Notes under the pieces: model-generated
Databases searched by the model: none
The model's input: the letters and a program-made list of their open reading frames with translations, nothing else
What the model was told of the DNA's origin: nothing
Shown: piece after piece, positions 25,508 to 35,925 of the stretch
How positions within the stretch are numbered: position 1 is the first letter of the stretch
Layout of the letters: each line of letters starts with the position of its first letter
Source of the DNA: Tridacna crocea
Taxonomy: Eukaryota; Mollusca; Bivalvia; Cardiida; Cardiidae
Assembly: GCA_943736015.1 (NCBI GenBank)
Contig: OX031068.1
Coordinates: 29,272,296 to 29,336,295, forward strand
Direction: 5' to 3'
Length of the DNA stretch: 64,000 nucleotides
Translations under genes and position numbers: made by a program

Positions 25508-28333
25508 TTATGTTTCCCATTCATCCCGTGAGAAAGTCGGTGGTGGTTTGACTTTTCGACCAGACCTGGTCACATAATTGTACGTGACATTATCCATGAT
25601 GCTAGGTGATACAGAGGCTGGGCTTTCTAGAGGGATCGGCGCGGTGTTATCATTGTCTTTAATTGAATTAGGTCGTGGCCTCTTTTTGTTTATGAAAATC
25701 CGGTTACGCCTATATGTCGCACCGTCTGAGGTCTGGATATCGTATGACCTGTCTGTATTTTGTTGCAATATTTTCGCGCGTTCCCAGGCTTCACCGGGAT
25801 TTTTCTGAAACATGACGTTCTCACCTGGCTTGATCAGAGGAAGGGGCTTCGCTTTTTGATCGTAATAAAATTTAGATTTTTCTTGTAGCGCAAGCATGTT
25901 TTCGCGGACTTTTTCAATGTTGACTTGTGCGGGGGTCAGTTGTTGATTGGTGGATGGAAGAACTGAACGTAAGCGTCTTCCCATCAAAAGTTGCGCGGGC
26001 GAGTATCCGCACGGTAATGGAGTATTGCGATACTCTAACAGAGGGAGGTAAGGGTCGCAGTTAGCATCCTTAGCTTTCCTTAGAATTCGTTTGGCATGTT
26101 TGACATAGATTTCGCTCAAACCATTCGAACTTTGATGATTTGGGCTGGATGTACCATGCGTAAAATGCCATTCTTTTGCAAATTTAGAGAATTCCTCTGA
26201 CGTAAATTGTGGTCCATTGTCTGTTTTTAAATGCTCAGGTATGCCAAAGCGGCTAAAGTGTACCTTCAGCTTACGAATTACAGTGATACTCTTTGTACTG
26301 GGTAACAAGTCTATTTCAAAATGTCGGCTGAATGCATCTACTGTAATCAAGTATTGCTGGTTGTCAAAAGCAAATATGTCACAAGATATGTTTTGCCATG
26401 GTCTAAGTGGTATGTCATGTGGCATTAAGGGTTCCTTTGCATTTGCAGAGCGATGCTTTTCACAAATAGGGCATGAAAGAACATAATCTGTGAGCTCTTT
26501 ATTCATTCCAGGCCAAAACATAATATCACGCGCTCGGCGTGTAGCTTGATTGCAGCCCTGGTGGCTGTTGTCGTGTACAGCTTTTATCGTGTCTGAACGG
26601 ATTGATCTGGGAATGACAATCTTTGGTCCTTTAAATATTAGTCCGTTTTCGAAACATAACTCGTCTCTATGATTCCAAAAGTCGACGATAGACTTCGGGC
26701 AGTTTTGACGCAGTTCAGGCCAACCTTTTGTGATAACTTTAATCAAGTTTTGAGATTGCTGATCACTTTTCAGTGCCATGCGGACTTTTTCTATTCTTTC
26801 GTCACTGATTGGCAATTGTTTCATAACAGTATGAACATGCGTATCGAGACCATCAAACATATCTGAGTAAGTCTTAAACTCATAGTTTCTACTCAATGCA
26901 TCACCTAAAGGAATACTGGTACCTTTTTTATGTAGAACTTCAATGTCAAAGGGCTGTAGCTGCAACAACATTCTTTGAAGTCTTAGTGGGGCAACACAAA
27001 GGGGTTTTTTCATGATTGACGAAATCGGTTTGCAATCGCTTTCGATTATCGTTCGTTTGCCATAAATATACTGTTTGAATTTCAAACAACCAAACAAAAT
27101 TGCCAACAATTCTTTTTCGATTTGTGCCCATGAAGTCTGACTTTCTGTCAAAGTTTTCGACGCGTATGCAATCGGCTTTCCGCCTTGTAAGCAAACGGCT
27201 CCGATGCCTTTCGAGCTAGCATCGACTTGCAAAGTCACAGGTTTTGTGGGGTCAAAGTATTGCAAAACTGGTGCTTGCGTAATTATCTGTTTTACAGTCT
27301 GAAATGCTTTATCTTGCTCCGGTCCCCAGATGAACTCGGTGTCTTTTTTCAAGAGCATGCGCATGGGACTGGTTATGTCTGCAAGATTTGGCGCGAATTT
27401 GGAGAGGTATGTGAGCATGCCCAGTAGGGTTTCAAGCTCATGTCTAGATTCCGGGGTCTTCATATTCAAGATCGCGGAGATTTTGTCCTTGTCTGCGGAC
27501 AGGCCTTTGTCAGTTATCACGTGACCAAAATATTTTACTTGCTTTTGTCTGATTATGGCCTTTTCTGGGTTAAATTTTATACCCTTCTCTCTTGCACGGT
27601 AAAGCAAATTTTTGAGGTTTTTATCGTGCTCTTTCTCTGACCTTCCAAAAACTATAATGTCGTCAACAATGCAAGCAATGCCGTCTAACCCTTCTAAGAT
27701 CTCGTCCATTTTCCGATTGTATATGTCCTGGGAGGATTTCAGACCCATAGGAATACGTAGGTAACGAAATCTTCCAAATGGCGTCGCAAAGGTCGTAAGT
27801 CGTGACGATTCTTCGGTTAGCTGGCAAGAATAGTAACCTTTTGTTGCGTCCAGTACGCTAAAGAATTTTGCGCCTGTAAGCTTAGCAGTAATGTCATCGA
27901 TGGTACGCATCGGGTAGTATGGTCTTTGAATGCAATCATTCAAGGCCTTCGGGTCAATGCAAACGCGAAGGTTGCCGTTGGGCTTCTCGACACAAACGAG
28001 AGCATTTACGCATTCTGTCGGCTCGGTCACTTTTGTGATTATGCCTTTGTTTTCCATAGAATTCAGTTCTGCTTTCAATTTCTCTTGTAAAGCATGGGGC
28101 ACTTTTCTTGTGGCACATACTACAGGTGTAGCATTGTCTTTTAATTTGATGGAGCATTGACCTTCGAACTGTCCAATACCTTCAAAAACGTCTTTATATT
28201 CGCGTAAGAGAGGTTCTAGTTCTGAGTTTTGCTGAGATACAGCGTATGTGAGTTTTATTAACCCTAATTCGCGTGCCGTTTCTAAATTAATCAGCGCGGG
28301 GGCGTTTTTCTGGTCTACTATGTAAAAAGTGGC
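25508..28333 (-). CDS. pol: gypsy pol: RT, RNase H, integrase
   Basis: It continues the gag-protease frame after a TAA at 28334-28336. The first internal ATG is at 28102, but RT-type sequence begins upstream of it. Reverse transcriptase has LDATKGYYSCQL and the CIVDDIIVFG active site. RNase H shows LQVDASSKG, the Glu in SWAQIEKELLAI and IESDCKP. The integrase has the HHCC zinc site (VHDNSHQG...CPICEKH), then Asp in SCDIF, Asp in KTDNGPQF and Glu in NGLSE, and a basic tail. The open length from 28102 is 864 residues with no break. Because of the stop it could only be made by readthrough, or the copy is dead. Confidence 0.93.
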   Translation of the reverse strand, partial: ATFYIVDQKNAPALINLETARELGLIKLTYAVSQQNSELEPLLREYKDVFEGIGQFEGQCSIKLKDNATPVVCATRKVPHALQEKLKAELNSMENKGIITKVTEPTECVNALVCVEKPNGNLRVCIDPKALNDCIQRPYYPMRTIDDITAKLTGAKFFSVLDATKGYYSCQLTEESSRLTTFATPFGRFRYLRIPMGLKSSQDIYNRKMDEILEGLDGIACIVDDIIVFGRSEKEHDKNLKNLLYRAREKGIKFNPEKAIIRQKQVKYFGHVITDKGLSADKDKISAILNMKTPESRHELETLLGMLTYLSKFAPNLADITSPMRMLLKKDTEFIWGPEQDKAFQTVKQIITQAPVLQYFDPTKPVTLQVDASSKGIGAVCLQGGKPIAYASKTLTESQTSWAQIEKELLAILFGCLKFKQYIYGKRTIIESDCKPISSIMKKPLCVAPLRLQRMLLQLQPFDIEVLHKKGTSIPLGDALSRNYEFKTYSDMFDGLDTHVHTVMKQLPISDERIEKVRMALKSDQQSQNLIKVITKGWPELRQNCPKSIVDFWNHRDELCFENGLIFKGPKIVIPRSIRSDTIKAVHDNSHQGCNQATRRARDIMFWPGMNKELTDYVLSCPICEKHRSANAKEPLMPHDIPLRPWQNISCDIFAFDNQQYLITVDAFSRHFEIDLLPSTKSITVIRKLKVHFSRFGIPEHLKTDNGPQFTSEEFSKFAKEWHFTHGTSSPNHQSSNGLSEIYVKHAKRILRKAKDANCDPYLPLLEYRNTPLPCGYSPAQLLMGRRLRSVLPSTNQQLTPAQVNIEKVRENMLALQEKSKFYYDQKAKPLPLIKPGENVMFQKNPGEAWERAKILQQNTDRSYDIQTSDGATYRRNRIFINKKRPRPNSIKDNDNTAPIPLESPASVSPSIMDNVTYNYVTRSGRKVKPPPTFSRDEWET

Positions 28334-29434
28334 TTACGTTGACCTATCTTCATATCTACAGCGTAGCTTCATTTTACCAAGGAGTGTCAATGTATCTCCA
28401 CTATATGACGTTAATCTCGAGTCGGGGGGCAACATTGGGGCATTTACTTTTAATCGTTTTAGCAATTCGTCTGGTAAAATATTGACCTGGCTCCCTGTAT
28501 CGATTTTAGCATCAAGGTTCGAGTTGCAAATAGTGAGACGCACAAGTGCTTGGTCTGATCGAGAAGAACCACTTACCGTATAAACGTAGAATTCTTCCTC
28601 ACTAGAATCCGATTTTGCATAATCTTCAGAATTTTGAACCAAATGAACACTAGATTTACTGTCAAGTTGAGTTTTACACATTTTTGCAAAATGGTTTAGT
28701 TTTTGACATTTGTTACATTTCTGGCCCATGGCTGGACAGTCTTTTTTACTATGTTTCTTATATCCACAACGGGAACAGATTGTCTCTTTTTCGTTGACTT
28801 TCTCCCTTTTTCGGTTAGTTTCGTCTCTGTGCCGACGTTTGGTTGGTCTTTGTTGCTTTTTGGTCCTCGCATTTACGGAGTCGATTTGTTTTCCGTTGTC
28901 TTTCATGGCTTCCATCTGTCTTTTGTTGTACTCGTAAGCTTGTGCGATTTGTTTCGCCATTTCCATTGTTAAATCTCGCCCTTTTTCGATCAATTTCTCT
29001 CGGACTCCATCCGATTTGCATCCGAACACAATTCGGTCTCTTATCATTTCATCTGTTTTATCGGCAAAGTCACAGTCTTTGGCCGAAAGAGTAAGTCTGG
29101 CGATAAATTCGTCAATAGAATCATCGTTTTGAAGTTCGAGATAGAATTTGTATCTAGCGAAAACCGGGTTTGCCTTAGGCTCCACAAATTCCTTGAATTT
29201 ATCACAAATTATTTTTAGATTTTTATTCTCTTCTTCTGTCAGATTCCATGACTCATGGATCGTTCTGCCTCGGTCTCCTACCCACAATAAAATGTACTCG
29301 CATTGTTCCTTCGCGGATTTGCCTTTCAGAGGTCCGTCGAACATTAGGCGACAATGCTTTTCAAATTTATTCCATGTATCTGGCATGTTCGATGAGTTCC
29401 AGTTCATTGTTGGGTGAGGTAGAGCTTCCGCCAT
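28334..29434 (-). CDS. gag: gypsy gag with zinc knuckles and protease
   Basis: I start at the ATG at 29434 (MAEALPHPTM); an earlier ATG at 29482 adds only 16 unlikely residues near the primer site. The N-terminal 200 residues are the capsid-like gag region. Two CX2CX4HX4C knuckles follow: CSRCGYKKHSKKDC and CNKCQKLNHFAKMC. The aspartic protease motif is KIDTGSQVN, with a hydrophobic stretch after it. The frame stops at TAA 28334-28336 within the protease-RT connection, and pol continues in the same frame. Relatives usually have a continuous frame here, so a nonsense mutation is the simplest view. Confidence 0.9.
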   Translation of the reverse strand: MAEALPHPTMNWNSSNMPDTWNKFEKHCRLMFDGPLKGKSAKEQCEYILLWVGDRGRTIHESWNLTEEENKNLKIICDKFKEFVEPKANPVFARYKFYLELQNDDSIDEFIARLTLSAKDCDFADKTDEMIRDRIVFGCKSDGVREKLIEKGRDLTMEMAKQIAQAYEYNKRQMEAMKDNGKQIDSVNARTKKQQRPTKRRHRDETNRKREKVNEKETICSRCGYKKHSKKDCPAMGQKCNKCQKLNHFAKMCKTQLDSKSSVHLVQNSEDYAKSDSSEEEFYVYTVSGSSRSDQALVRLTICNSNLDAKIDTGSQVNILPDELLKRLKVNAPMLPPDSRLTSYSGDTLTLLGKMKLRCRYEDRST

Positions 29435-29534
29435 TTTCCAATTTACTGTCCAATTTTTTTTTATGATGCGACAGTAACACAAGAATAATGTTCTTTTAAT
29501 AAATCCAATGGTTAGATATGATAGGACACTTTAT

Positions 29535-29552
29535 ATCCCACTTCTGACACCA
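29535..29552 (-). promoter_or_regulatory. primer binding site, tRNA-Leu type
   Basis: Minus strand TGGTGTCAGAAGTGGGAT directly follows the 5' LTR. It is complementary to the 3' end of animal tRNA-Leu(CAA) (ATCCCACTTCTGAC plus ACCA), 18 bases without mismatch as I remember that tRNA. Confidence 0.8.
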
Positions 29553-29746
29553 TGTTTCGTTTGTCAAGTTTTGGCTAGTCCACAAGTGTGGTATTTTGTA
29601 GATAGAATAAACACAATACGTGTGTGACGTTCTAACTTTAATAAGCGAGTCTGCCTGGACCTAGTCCGGGTCTTCAGAGGCGGGAATATATAGGCATGCG
29701 CATTAGACAACAATTATATACTGTAATACATGTACAATATGTAACA
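29553..29746 (-). repeat. gypsy 5' LTR
   Basis: Identical in length to the other LTR (194 bp). Its minus-strand start TGTTACATATTG lies next to the duplicated GGTAC. Confidence 0.93.
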
Positions 29747-29751
29747 GGTAC

Positions 29752-29883
29752 CTTACTCGTTGTAGGGGATGCAATTTGAAACAAGTTTGGACCAAAATTA
29801 AACGACACTTACTTTGTCAAAAACACGTGTCCGCCATCTTGAATTCACTGAAGAAATTTCCCGTACACCGTTTCCATACAGTG
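29752..29883 (-). repeat. right inverted arm, outer part
   Basis: It continues the arm broken at 25205: CTTACTCGTTGTAGGGGATG onward mirrors 22706-22840. It differs slightly from the left arm near the CACGTGTCCGCC stretch. Confidence 0.8.
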
Positions 29884-30158
29884 AATACGTCATAGCAGAC
29901 AGGTGGAATCTTCGAAGAACATGACATGCGCAGACAACGCAGAACGATATGACTCGTAATTTATAAACAGAGGTTTTTACGCACATGCAATTCTACATAT
30001 CAACCCATATCAGCCTGTGCAGTCTGTGGGAAATTGGGAATGCTGTTGTTGTTTTTGTTTTCGCGAGAGGCGTCTTTGTGCAAGACACAACAGAACCGTA
30101 GCCTAGTTCTGTTGAAACCCGGGACAAACATGAATATGTGAGCGATCGCCGTGATATT
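29884..30158. other. no feature recognised
   Basis: Contains a short TCAGCCTGTGCAGTCTG remnant near 30007 that resembles family E palindromes; nothing else. Confidence 0.5.
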
Positions 30159-30387
30159 GAGTTAAGCCTTTCTCACACATTGATGACTTTTAATGACCTT
30201 GAGGTAGAAAGCTTTTCAAAACATTGAGGGGAAAGGAGAAAATGCTGGTAACCAGCATTTTATCCTTTTCCCACAATGTTTCTACCCTTCCCAAATCAAA
30301 TGTCGATTTTTCAGTCACTATTATTTTGTCGTCCGCAAATGCTTTCAATTTGGACCAGTCGAAAAAATTGTCGTGTGGTAAAGACCT
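30159..30387. mobile_element. MITE family A
   Basis: Starts GAGTTAAGCCTTTCTCACAC and ends CGTGTGGTAAAG. The core is at about 30221-30282; the left arm has GAGGGGAAAGG, so pairing is less perfect than elsewhere. Confidence 0.8.
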
Positions 30388-30442
30388 TTTCAAACTATGT
30401 CGAATGCGGCGCGTTTAAAACAGGGCCGTAGGAACGGGAAGT

Positions 30443-30484
30443 GGGGGGGGGGGGGGGAACAGGGGGGTTCCCCCCCCCCCCCCA
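30443..30484. repeat. facing G and C homopolymer runs
   Basis: A run of about 15 G, then AACAGGGGGGTTCC, then about 15 C. Together they can form a hairpin. It resembles 38270-38335. Confidence 0.85.
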
Positions 30485-30561
30485 ATAATTTGATTACCAA
30501 TAAAATGACTGTGTCAGTATTTCGCTGAATATTGCTAGACAACCATCGTGCATAAAGAGAA

Positions 30562-30822
30562 TCATCCTCGGATACCCCGGGGTCTCCCTATTTGCTACGC
30601 TACATCGACCCCTGGGACAATTAATTGAATTTCCCTCGCTTTATCGCTGGCCGAATGCTGGCTTTTCATTGGTTCCATCATCATTTTGTGATGGGCGAGT
30701 GGACTGTACCCTATGACGTTTCGTATCGATTTTCGGCGGCTGATTCAAAGTTTTATTAGTCAATTGTCCCAGGGGTCGATGTAGCGTAGCAAATAGGGAG
30801 ACCCCGGGGTATCCGAGGATGA
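30562..30822. mobile_element. MITE family G with 60-bp inverted arms
   Basis: Arms begin TCATCCTCGGATACCCCGGG and match for about 60 bp. The spacer is 140 bp. ORFs through it are repeat artefacts. Confidence 0.85.
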
Positions 30823-31317
30823 AAGAGAATGAAATAATAGAAAATTTCGAACGATTTAAAATAGTTCTGAACAAATGCAAATGGCGGCGAGCCATGGAAA
30901 TTTTTCTTCTACTTTTATTATCTGACAGACACCAAACAATTTCTGACGTCACATTTCATTCCGTGTGATTTTCTGCTTTATTTTTGCTCCAAATCTCAGA
31001 ATTCACCACATTGTTGAACAAATTTCCTTCTTTTTCGGTCATTGGTATTAGTAGGTGGGTTAATTATTTCTCACTGCATAACCAAATGCAATATATGTTA
31101 AATCAGGACAAGCCTATTATAAAATAACGTTGACCCCCCTTCCCCCGCCCCCCCCCCCCCCCCCCTCCCCATCCAAAAATGCTTCCTACGGACCTGTAAA
31201 AGCCTATCATTTATTCTCTCAGTCAATGTTCAATCAATCAATCAATCTAACAATCTAACAGTCTGTTTGATTGGTGATGATAGTGGTAAGTCAAGATCTA
31301 CACAATTACGCAAATCG
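30823..31317. other. unannotated, with a C-rich run
   Basis: A C-rich run at about 31137-31168 and a CAAT repeat near 31235. No gene seen. Confidence 0.5.
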
Positions 31318-31389
31318 TCGGTTTACTTCAAAAACCTCGTAACTACAGCTTGTTTCAAGCTGTATTTACGAGGTTTTTGAGGTAAATCG
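31318..31389. repeat. hairpin repeat
   Basis: Arms CTTCAAAAACCTCGTAA and TTACGAGGTTTTTGAGG enclose ACAGCTTGTTTCAAGCTGT, giving a stem of about 33 bp with few mismatches. Confidence 0.8.
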
Positions 31390-32086
31390 ACAAAATGGTT
31401 CAGTTAAACCCCGTTTGATAGCATTGCAAACTAATGCCCGGAGCAAAATCCTGTGCGCATGCGTTGGGCTTGTTATCTGTCACGTGACAATTTTTCCCAT
31501 AAGTTCTAGTTTCGTTTTCGACTTTAATTTTGTTGATTCAGCGTATAGATCTACATATTTTATTACTTTATCTTTTTAGGAATCAGCCATGACGACGGCA
31601 AAAAAAAATTGTAACTTAAATGACAGAACTTCGTATTGATAAAGGCTAGAGAACAAAGTGGAACAGGATTAATTGCTCGTAAACACGCCACTCCCTTTCT
31701 CGCGATTTTTCTAAAATTTCGACAACGTTAGGCCTACTCTGAATGTAGACTTTTAGTAAAGGGTTGGTTAAGTAGACTTGCACAAAACAGAAAACTACGT
31801 AGGTCAAGAGTCTTCCTGTTCCGTTTTCGGGAAATTTAAGTGGCCTGGATTAGAGCAGAATGCAGCATGTAATGAACGAGTAACGTGCGGCCGGATTTTC
31901 ATGAAAATGAGAAATATGATCTACACATGTAAAAGGTAAAAATATTATAATTATATATTTTATTATAAGTTGTTATATATCATTATAGGTATGCTAGACC
32001 AAAACGTGCGTTATCCTAAATTTTGATATCATTTTTGTTTTGTAATTATAGAAATCCAAATTTCGATTTTTTTCAGTCACGCCACG
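31390..32086. other. no feature recognised
   Basis: AT-rich non-coding DNA. Confidence 0.5.
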
Positions 32087-32330
32087 TTTAACCCTTTACC
32101 AGACGACAGGATTTCAGCCTTGTCTAAAATGAAAGAATTTGCAGACGACAATTTCAATGTGGCTGAAATAGTGTAACTTTTCTTATAGAGTAAGAAAAAA
32201 TAAAAACATTGTCCGTAAAGGAGAAAATGCTGGTTATGTTGGTTTCTCCTGCAGATGCATGTCCAAAAATACGTCACTTGGAAAAGACTTGCAGAAAACA
32301 AGGGGCTGTACATAACTCACCTTTACCAGG
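32087..32330. mobile_element. MITE family A, diverged and inverted
   Basis: AACCCTTTACCAGACGAC followed by the TTTGCAGACGACAATTT segment shows the reverse orientation. The core lost one arm. Confidence 0.6.
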
Positions 32331-32508
32331 TTGCCCTTAGCTTGACGAGTCTGCAGCAGACAACATTAGAAAACATCGATGTCAAAGGGAGAAATTGCTC
32401 CTAATGATTGATTTCTCTTTTTCCCACTATGGTTTCTGATCCTAACTGTAATACATGAATACCAGATTTTGGTTTAGGGTCTGCAGACTCATCAAATTCA
32501 GAAGAGTC

Positions 32509-33061
32509 TTAAAGGTGGGTATTTAGAATTTTCACATCACACCAAATTAAAAAATATATATGTCACTGAAATTTATATGAAAAAACAATACAAATCATCA
32601 GTAATTAACAAACATAAAACTACAAAAAAAAAATAAAAAATTCAGGTGGTATTCCCTTAAAAGGCTACGTAGCCTCTTAAGCTGTTTTTAGATTACCTGC
32701 CAAAATCAAAAAAGCATTGTGGGAATGTTAAGTAACTTGCACGTGACTAATGACTATTAAATTCCATAACATAACAAACATGTAATTATTTTCCGTGATG
32801 TCTAGAACTTCGGATGCTATGTTTAAAGCTTTGTCTGTATATTTCCAGTGTGTAAATGAGCCAGTTGCTCATGTAAAAATAGACCGTGTTTCCCTTCAGT
32901 GTCGACCTGGGCTGTAGTAAATCTCTAATTTATCTAGTTGTCGGATGGTTTTCAACTACTGGGGTTTAATGAATGAAAATTATAAGGCTTTGGGAGTATA
33001 AGAATGCTTTTTTTGTATTTTTGTAAAATTTTCGTCCCAAAATCTGAAGGGCCTCCTTTAA
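32509..33061. mobile_element. repeat family H, copy 1
   Basis: Ends TTAAAGGTGG / CCTCCTTTAA. It shares most of its length with 38404-38908, including GGCTACGTAGCCTCTTAAG-like and TCCCAAAATCTGAAGGGCC stretches. No ORF; non-autonomous. Confidence 0.8.
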
Positions 33062-33817
33062 ATTAGTGGTTTGGAAATTGGTTAAATGCTAACATCAGTA
33101 TTACATTTATATGCTATGATTTGGTTTATTATGACCAGCAAACTTAATTCTTATACAATACACTATAAAAATGTTGTGTTATTAAAAAAAATTGAGATAA
33201 TTCACTTCATATTATGTTTTTGTCTTTGACAAACCCTACATTTACTCATTAGTTAATGCCCCACCCCAAACTTAAAAACTTGTATTTTTTGAAAAGAAAG
33301 GCTGGTTACCTATTTGTTTTAAAGTCTAGATCTTTTAGTTTAGTACCTGAATATTATATATAGAAAAAAAATCAAAAAAATCTGAATGTTAGAAAATTAA
33401 AAAAAAAAAAAAAATTAAGAGATACTCTTGTTTTTGTTGCTTTTTGTTTTCAAAAACAATGCTGTTTTAGCCATGAGTTTTTTCTTTAAAGATAGATACT
33501 CAATAGACTCTATACCCTACATTATTATTTTTTTCATTATATTTAATGTTTCACCAATACAATGACAAAATTTGCTTATAATATTGTCATCATTTGGGAA
33601 AAAAATACACTTCGTTTTCATGGGTGAAATTTTACCCAGAATTGCCGCAAAGTACCCGTAGGTTGTACTAAAAGAAATATTCATAGAATTTTCCAGAAGC
33701 TAGTGACCCCCTTCTTTATCTACTAATTTTGTAGATCAGATAATAAACTATCACTGAAAAAGTTTCATGAAATTCTGAATTTTTTTCCAAAAATGGTGAA
33801 ACTGTAGTGACTGTCTT
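33062..33817. other. AT-rich DNA, no gene
   Basis: Several poly-A stretches (for example near 33400). Nothing else supported. Confidence 0.5.
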
Positions 33818-34050
33818 TAACTCTTTACCAAACAATAAAATTTTATACTGGTCCAAATTGAAAGCTCTTGCAGATGACAAAATAAACTTAACTCAAAAAA
33901 TGAAATTCGTTTTCAGCAGGGAAGAAAAACATTGTGGGAAAAGGAGAAAATGCTGGTTACCAGCATTTTCTCCTTTTCCCTCAATGTTTTCAAAAGGCTT
34001 CCATCTTGGGGCCGTGAAAAAAAAACAGGGATTGTTTGATAAAGGGTTAA
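33818..34050. mobile_element. MITE family A, inverted, TTAA at both ends
   Basis: TTTAACTCTTTACC on the left and GATAAAGGGTTAAAT on the right. The core at about 33930-33990 is a perfect palindrome around GGTTACC. Confidence 0.88.
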
Positions 34051-34185
34051 ATATCCAAGGCATGCCTGGCCCCTATACAGAGGTAAGATTTAGTAATCTG
34101 TTGCAGCTGCAAGGAGGGTAGATTCTAAGCATGGATAGAATTAAAGCTTTGATTCATAGGAAAAACTAATTGCCTGTATGTCCCT

Positions 34186-34413
34186 TTAATTCTTTACCAC
34201 ATAACCAAATAACAGACTTATCCAAATTGAAAGCATTTGTAGATGACAATTTAAACATAGCTGAAATGATGGAATTTGTCTTTGATAGAGTAGAAAACAT
34301 TGTGGGAAAAGGAGAAAATGCTGGTTTCCAGCATTTTCTCCTTTTCTAACAATGTTTTCAAAAGGCTTCTTTCTAGGGGTCGTTAAAAGTTGGGATCATG
34401 TGATACTGAGTTA
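34186..34413. mobile_element. MITE family A, inverted
   Basis: Its core (about 34300-34355) has GGTTTCC at the loop. Its right end overlaps the start of the next copy in a shared GAGTTAACCC. Confidence 0.85.
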
Positions 34414-34639
34414 ACCCATTACCACACAATCCCTACTTTTGACGACCCTGAGAAAGAAGCCTTTTTGAAAACACTGTGGGAAAAGGAGAAAATGCTGGTA
34501 ACCAGCATTTTCTCCATTTCCCACAGTGTTTTCTACCCTTCCCGGAACAAATTTCAATTTTTCAGTCACCTTTATTTTGTCGTCTGCAAATGCTTTCAAT
34601 TTGGACCAGTCTAAAATTTTCTCGTGTGGTAATGGGTCA
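34411..34639. mobile_element. MITE family A, direct, abutting the previous copy
   Basis: TTAACCCATTACCACACAAT to GTGTGGTAATGGG. The two copies meet at a single TTAA, as if one inserted into the target of the other. Confidence 0.88.
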
Positions 34640-35249
34640 AGCCTTAGAGCGGTAAATAATTGAGCCAAGCTCTGGCAAAAGGGGCTTTATTGTATCTCCG
34701 TGTAATGCTTGATACAACGCAAGTCAACACATAATAAATGGATCCATAAAATGCATTTTGTGTTACTACCAACTCAATTATGAGGTAGACTGGTACCTTG
34801 ATATGCAAAAAAACTGACCAATTTAACACAATTCTGCCTCAGCTGATTGCACAGGCTGACCTAGGTTGATACTTGTTCCTGATATATAAAGCCTCCTTTT
34901 ATGTTCAAAAGCATCATTGTGGACGCACAAATACAATAAGCCTTCTTAACTTAGATCACCTTTACCATGGGCACTGTTGCTTTTGCAGCTTGATATTACA
35001 AAGCTGGATTACAAATAAAAAATGATAATATAATAGGCTTAACAGTGTATCAATTTTACCAGAAATACTATTGGTCTTTGAACAGTCTGAACTAAACCAG
35101 TAGATTGCAATTTAAAAATAAGGCTCAGTCAAACTTGAGGTCAATCCTGCCATTTGCAAGGGAAAAAAGAGACAATGAACACCATTTGACTGATGAAACA
35201 CCTTGTATAAAGCTGAGAAAAAAAATCAAGACTCTAAAGGCTTACTTTA

Positions 35250-35290
35250 ACTTTTTACCACACAATCCCAACTTTCAACTTTTCATTAAA
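35250..35290. mobile_element. MITE family A, end fragment
   Basis: Only the left end is left: TTTTTACCACACAATCCCAA. Confidence 0.55.
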
Positions 35291-35439
35291 CTTTGGTTAA
35301 ATCTTTATCTCAATAAGACAGTGTCTCCAACCCATGACTCATCTATGCAGACCAAAGGTCACAGTCACAATAAAAGGTCATTGGATTAAGCCTTTAATTA
35401 CCTGTCTACTTCATATCTGCCATCAGCTGAAAGGATTTT

Positions 35440-35670
35440 CATCAACCCCTCACCGGACGACAAAATTTTAGGCTGTCCAAATTGAAAGCATTTACAGACG
35501 ACAATTTCATTGTTGCTCAAATGGTGTAATTTTTCTTTGATAGAGTAGAAAACATTGTAGGAAAAGTAGAAAATGCTGGTTACCAGCATTTTCCTCTTTT
35601 CCCACAGAGTTTTCTAAAGGCTTCTTTCTCAGGGTCATCAAAAGTAGGGATTGTGTGGTAATTGATTAAA
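35440..35670. mobile_element. MITE family A, inverted
   Basis: Left end CAACCCCTCACCGGACGAC, right end ATTGTGTGGTAATTGATTAA. The core is at about 35550-35605. Confidence 0.8.
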
Positions 35671-35706
35671 CTTTGGTAAGGTGTTCATGGCAGAGAGATA
35701 GTATGC

Positions 35707-35925
35707 TTAAACCTTTACCAGACAATCCCTGGTTTTTACGACCCTGAAATAGAAGCCTTTGAAAAGATTGTGGAAAAGCTGAAAATACTGGTAGCCAGCA
35801 TTTTCTCCTTTTCGCAAAACGTTTTCTACCTTGCTGGAAACAAATTTTCAATTTTTGAGTTACGTTTATTTTGTCATCTGCAAGTGCTTTCAGTTTGGAC
35901 CAGTCTAAAATTGTTTTGTTTGGTC
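35707..35925. mobile_element. MITE family A, direct, worn
   Basis: Starts AAACCTTTACCAGACAATCC; the core at about 35765-35825 has lost several paired bases. Confidence 0.7.

Larger units (their letters stand above)
25206..29746 (-). mobile_element. Ty3/gypsy LTR retrotransposon (4541 bp)
   Basis: Coding strand is minus. 194-bp LTRs begin TG and end CA and differ by one base that I can see (position 15). GGTAC is duplicated at 25201-25205 and 29747-29751. Gag zinc knuckles, DTGS protease, RT, RNase H and integrase are present in that order. The near-identical LTRs show a recent insertion. Confidence 0.95.
22706..29883. mobile_element. DNA element with about 500-bp inverted arms, split by a gypsy
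   Basis: The left arm 22706-23212 is mirrored by 24804-25205 plus 29752-29883. Without the retrotransposon the element is about 2.6 kb. Outer ends read CACTGTATGG. The flanks (AAAAC / AATAC) do not give a clean duplication. The 1.6-kb centre shows no transposase, so it is non-autonomous. Superfamily undetermined; CACTG ends would suit CACTA but are weak evidence. Confidence 0.7.

Noticed and set aside
28334-29482. Gag starting at 29482
   Set aside because: The ATG at 29434 gives a typical gag start; the longer version reads back toward the primer site with unlikely residues.
30641-30952. 103-residue ORF in family G MITE
   Set aside because: It runs through one inverted arm and the spacer; no domain.
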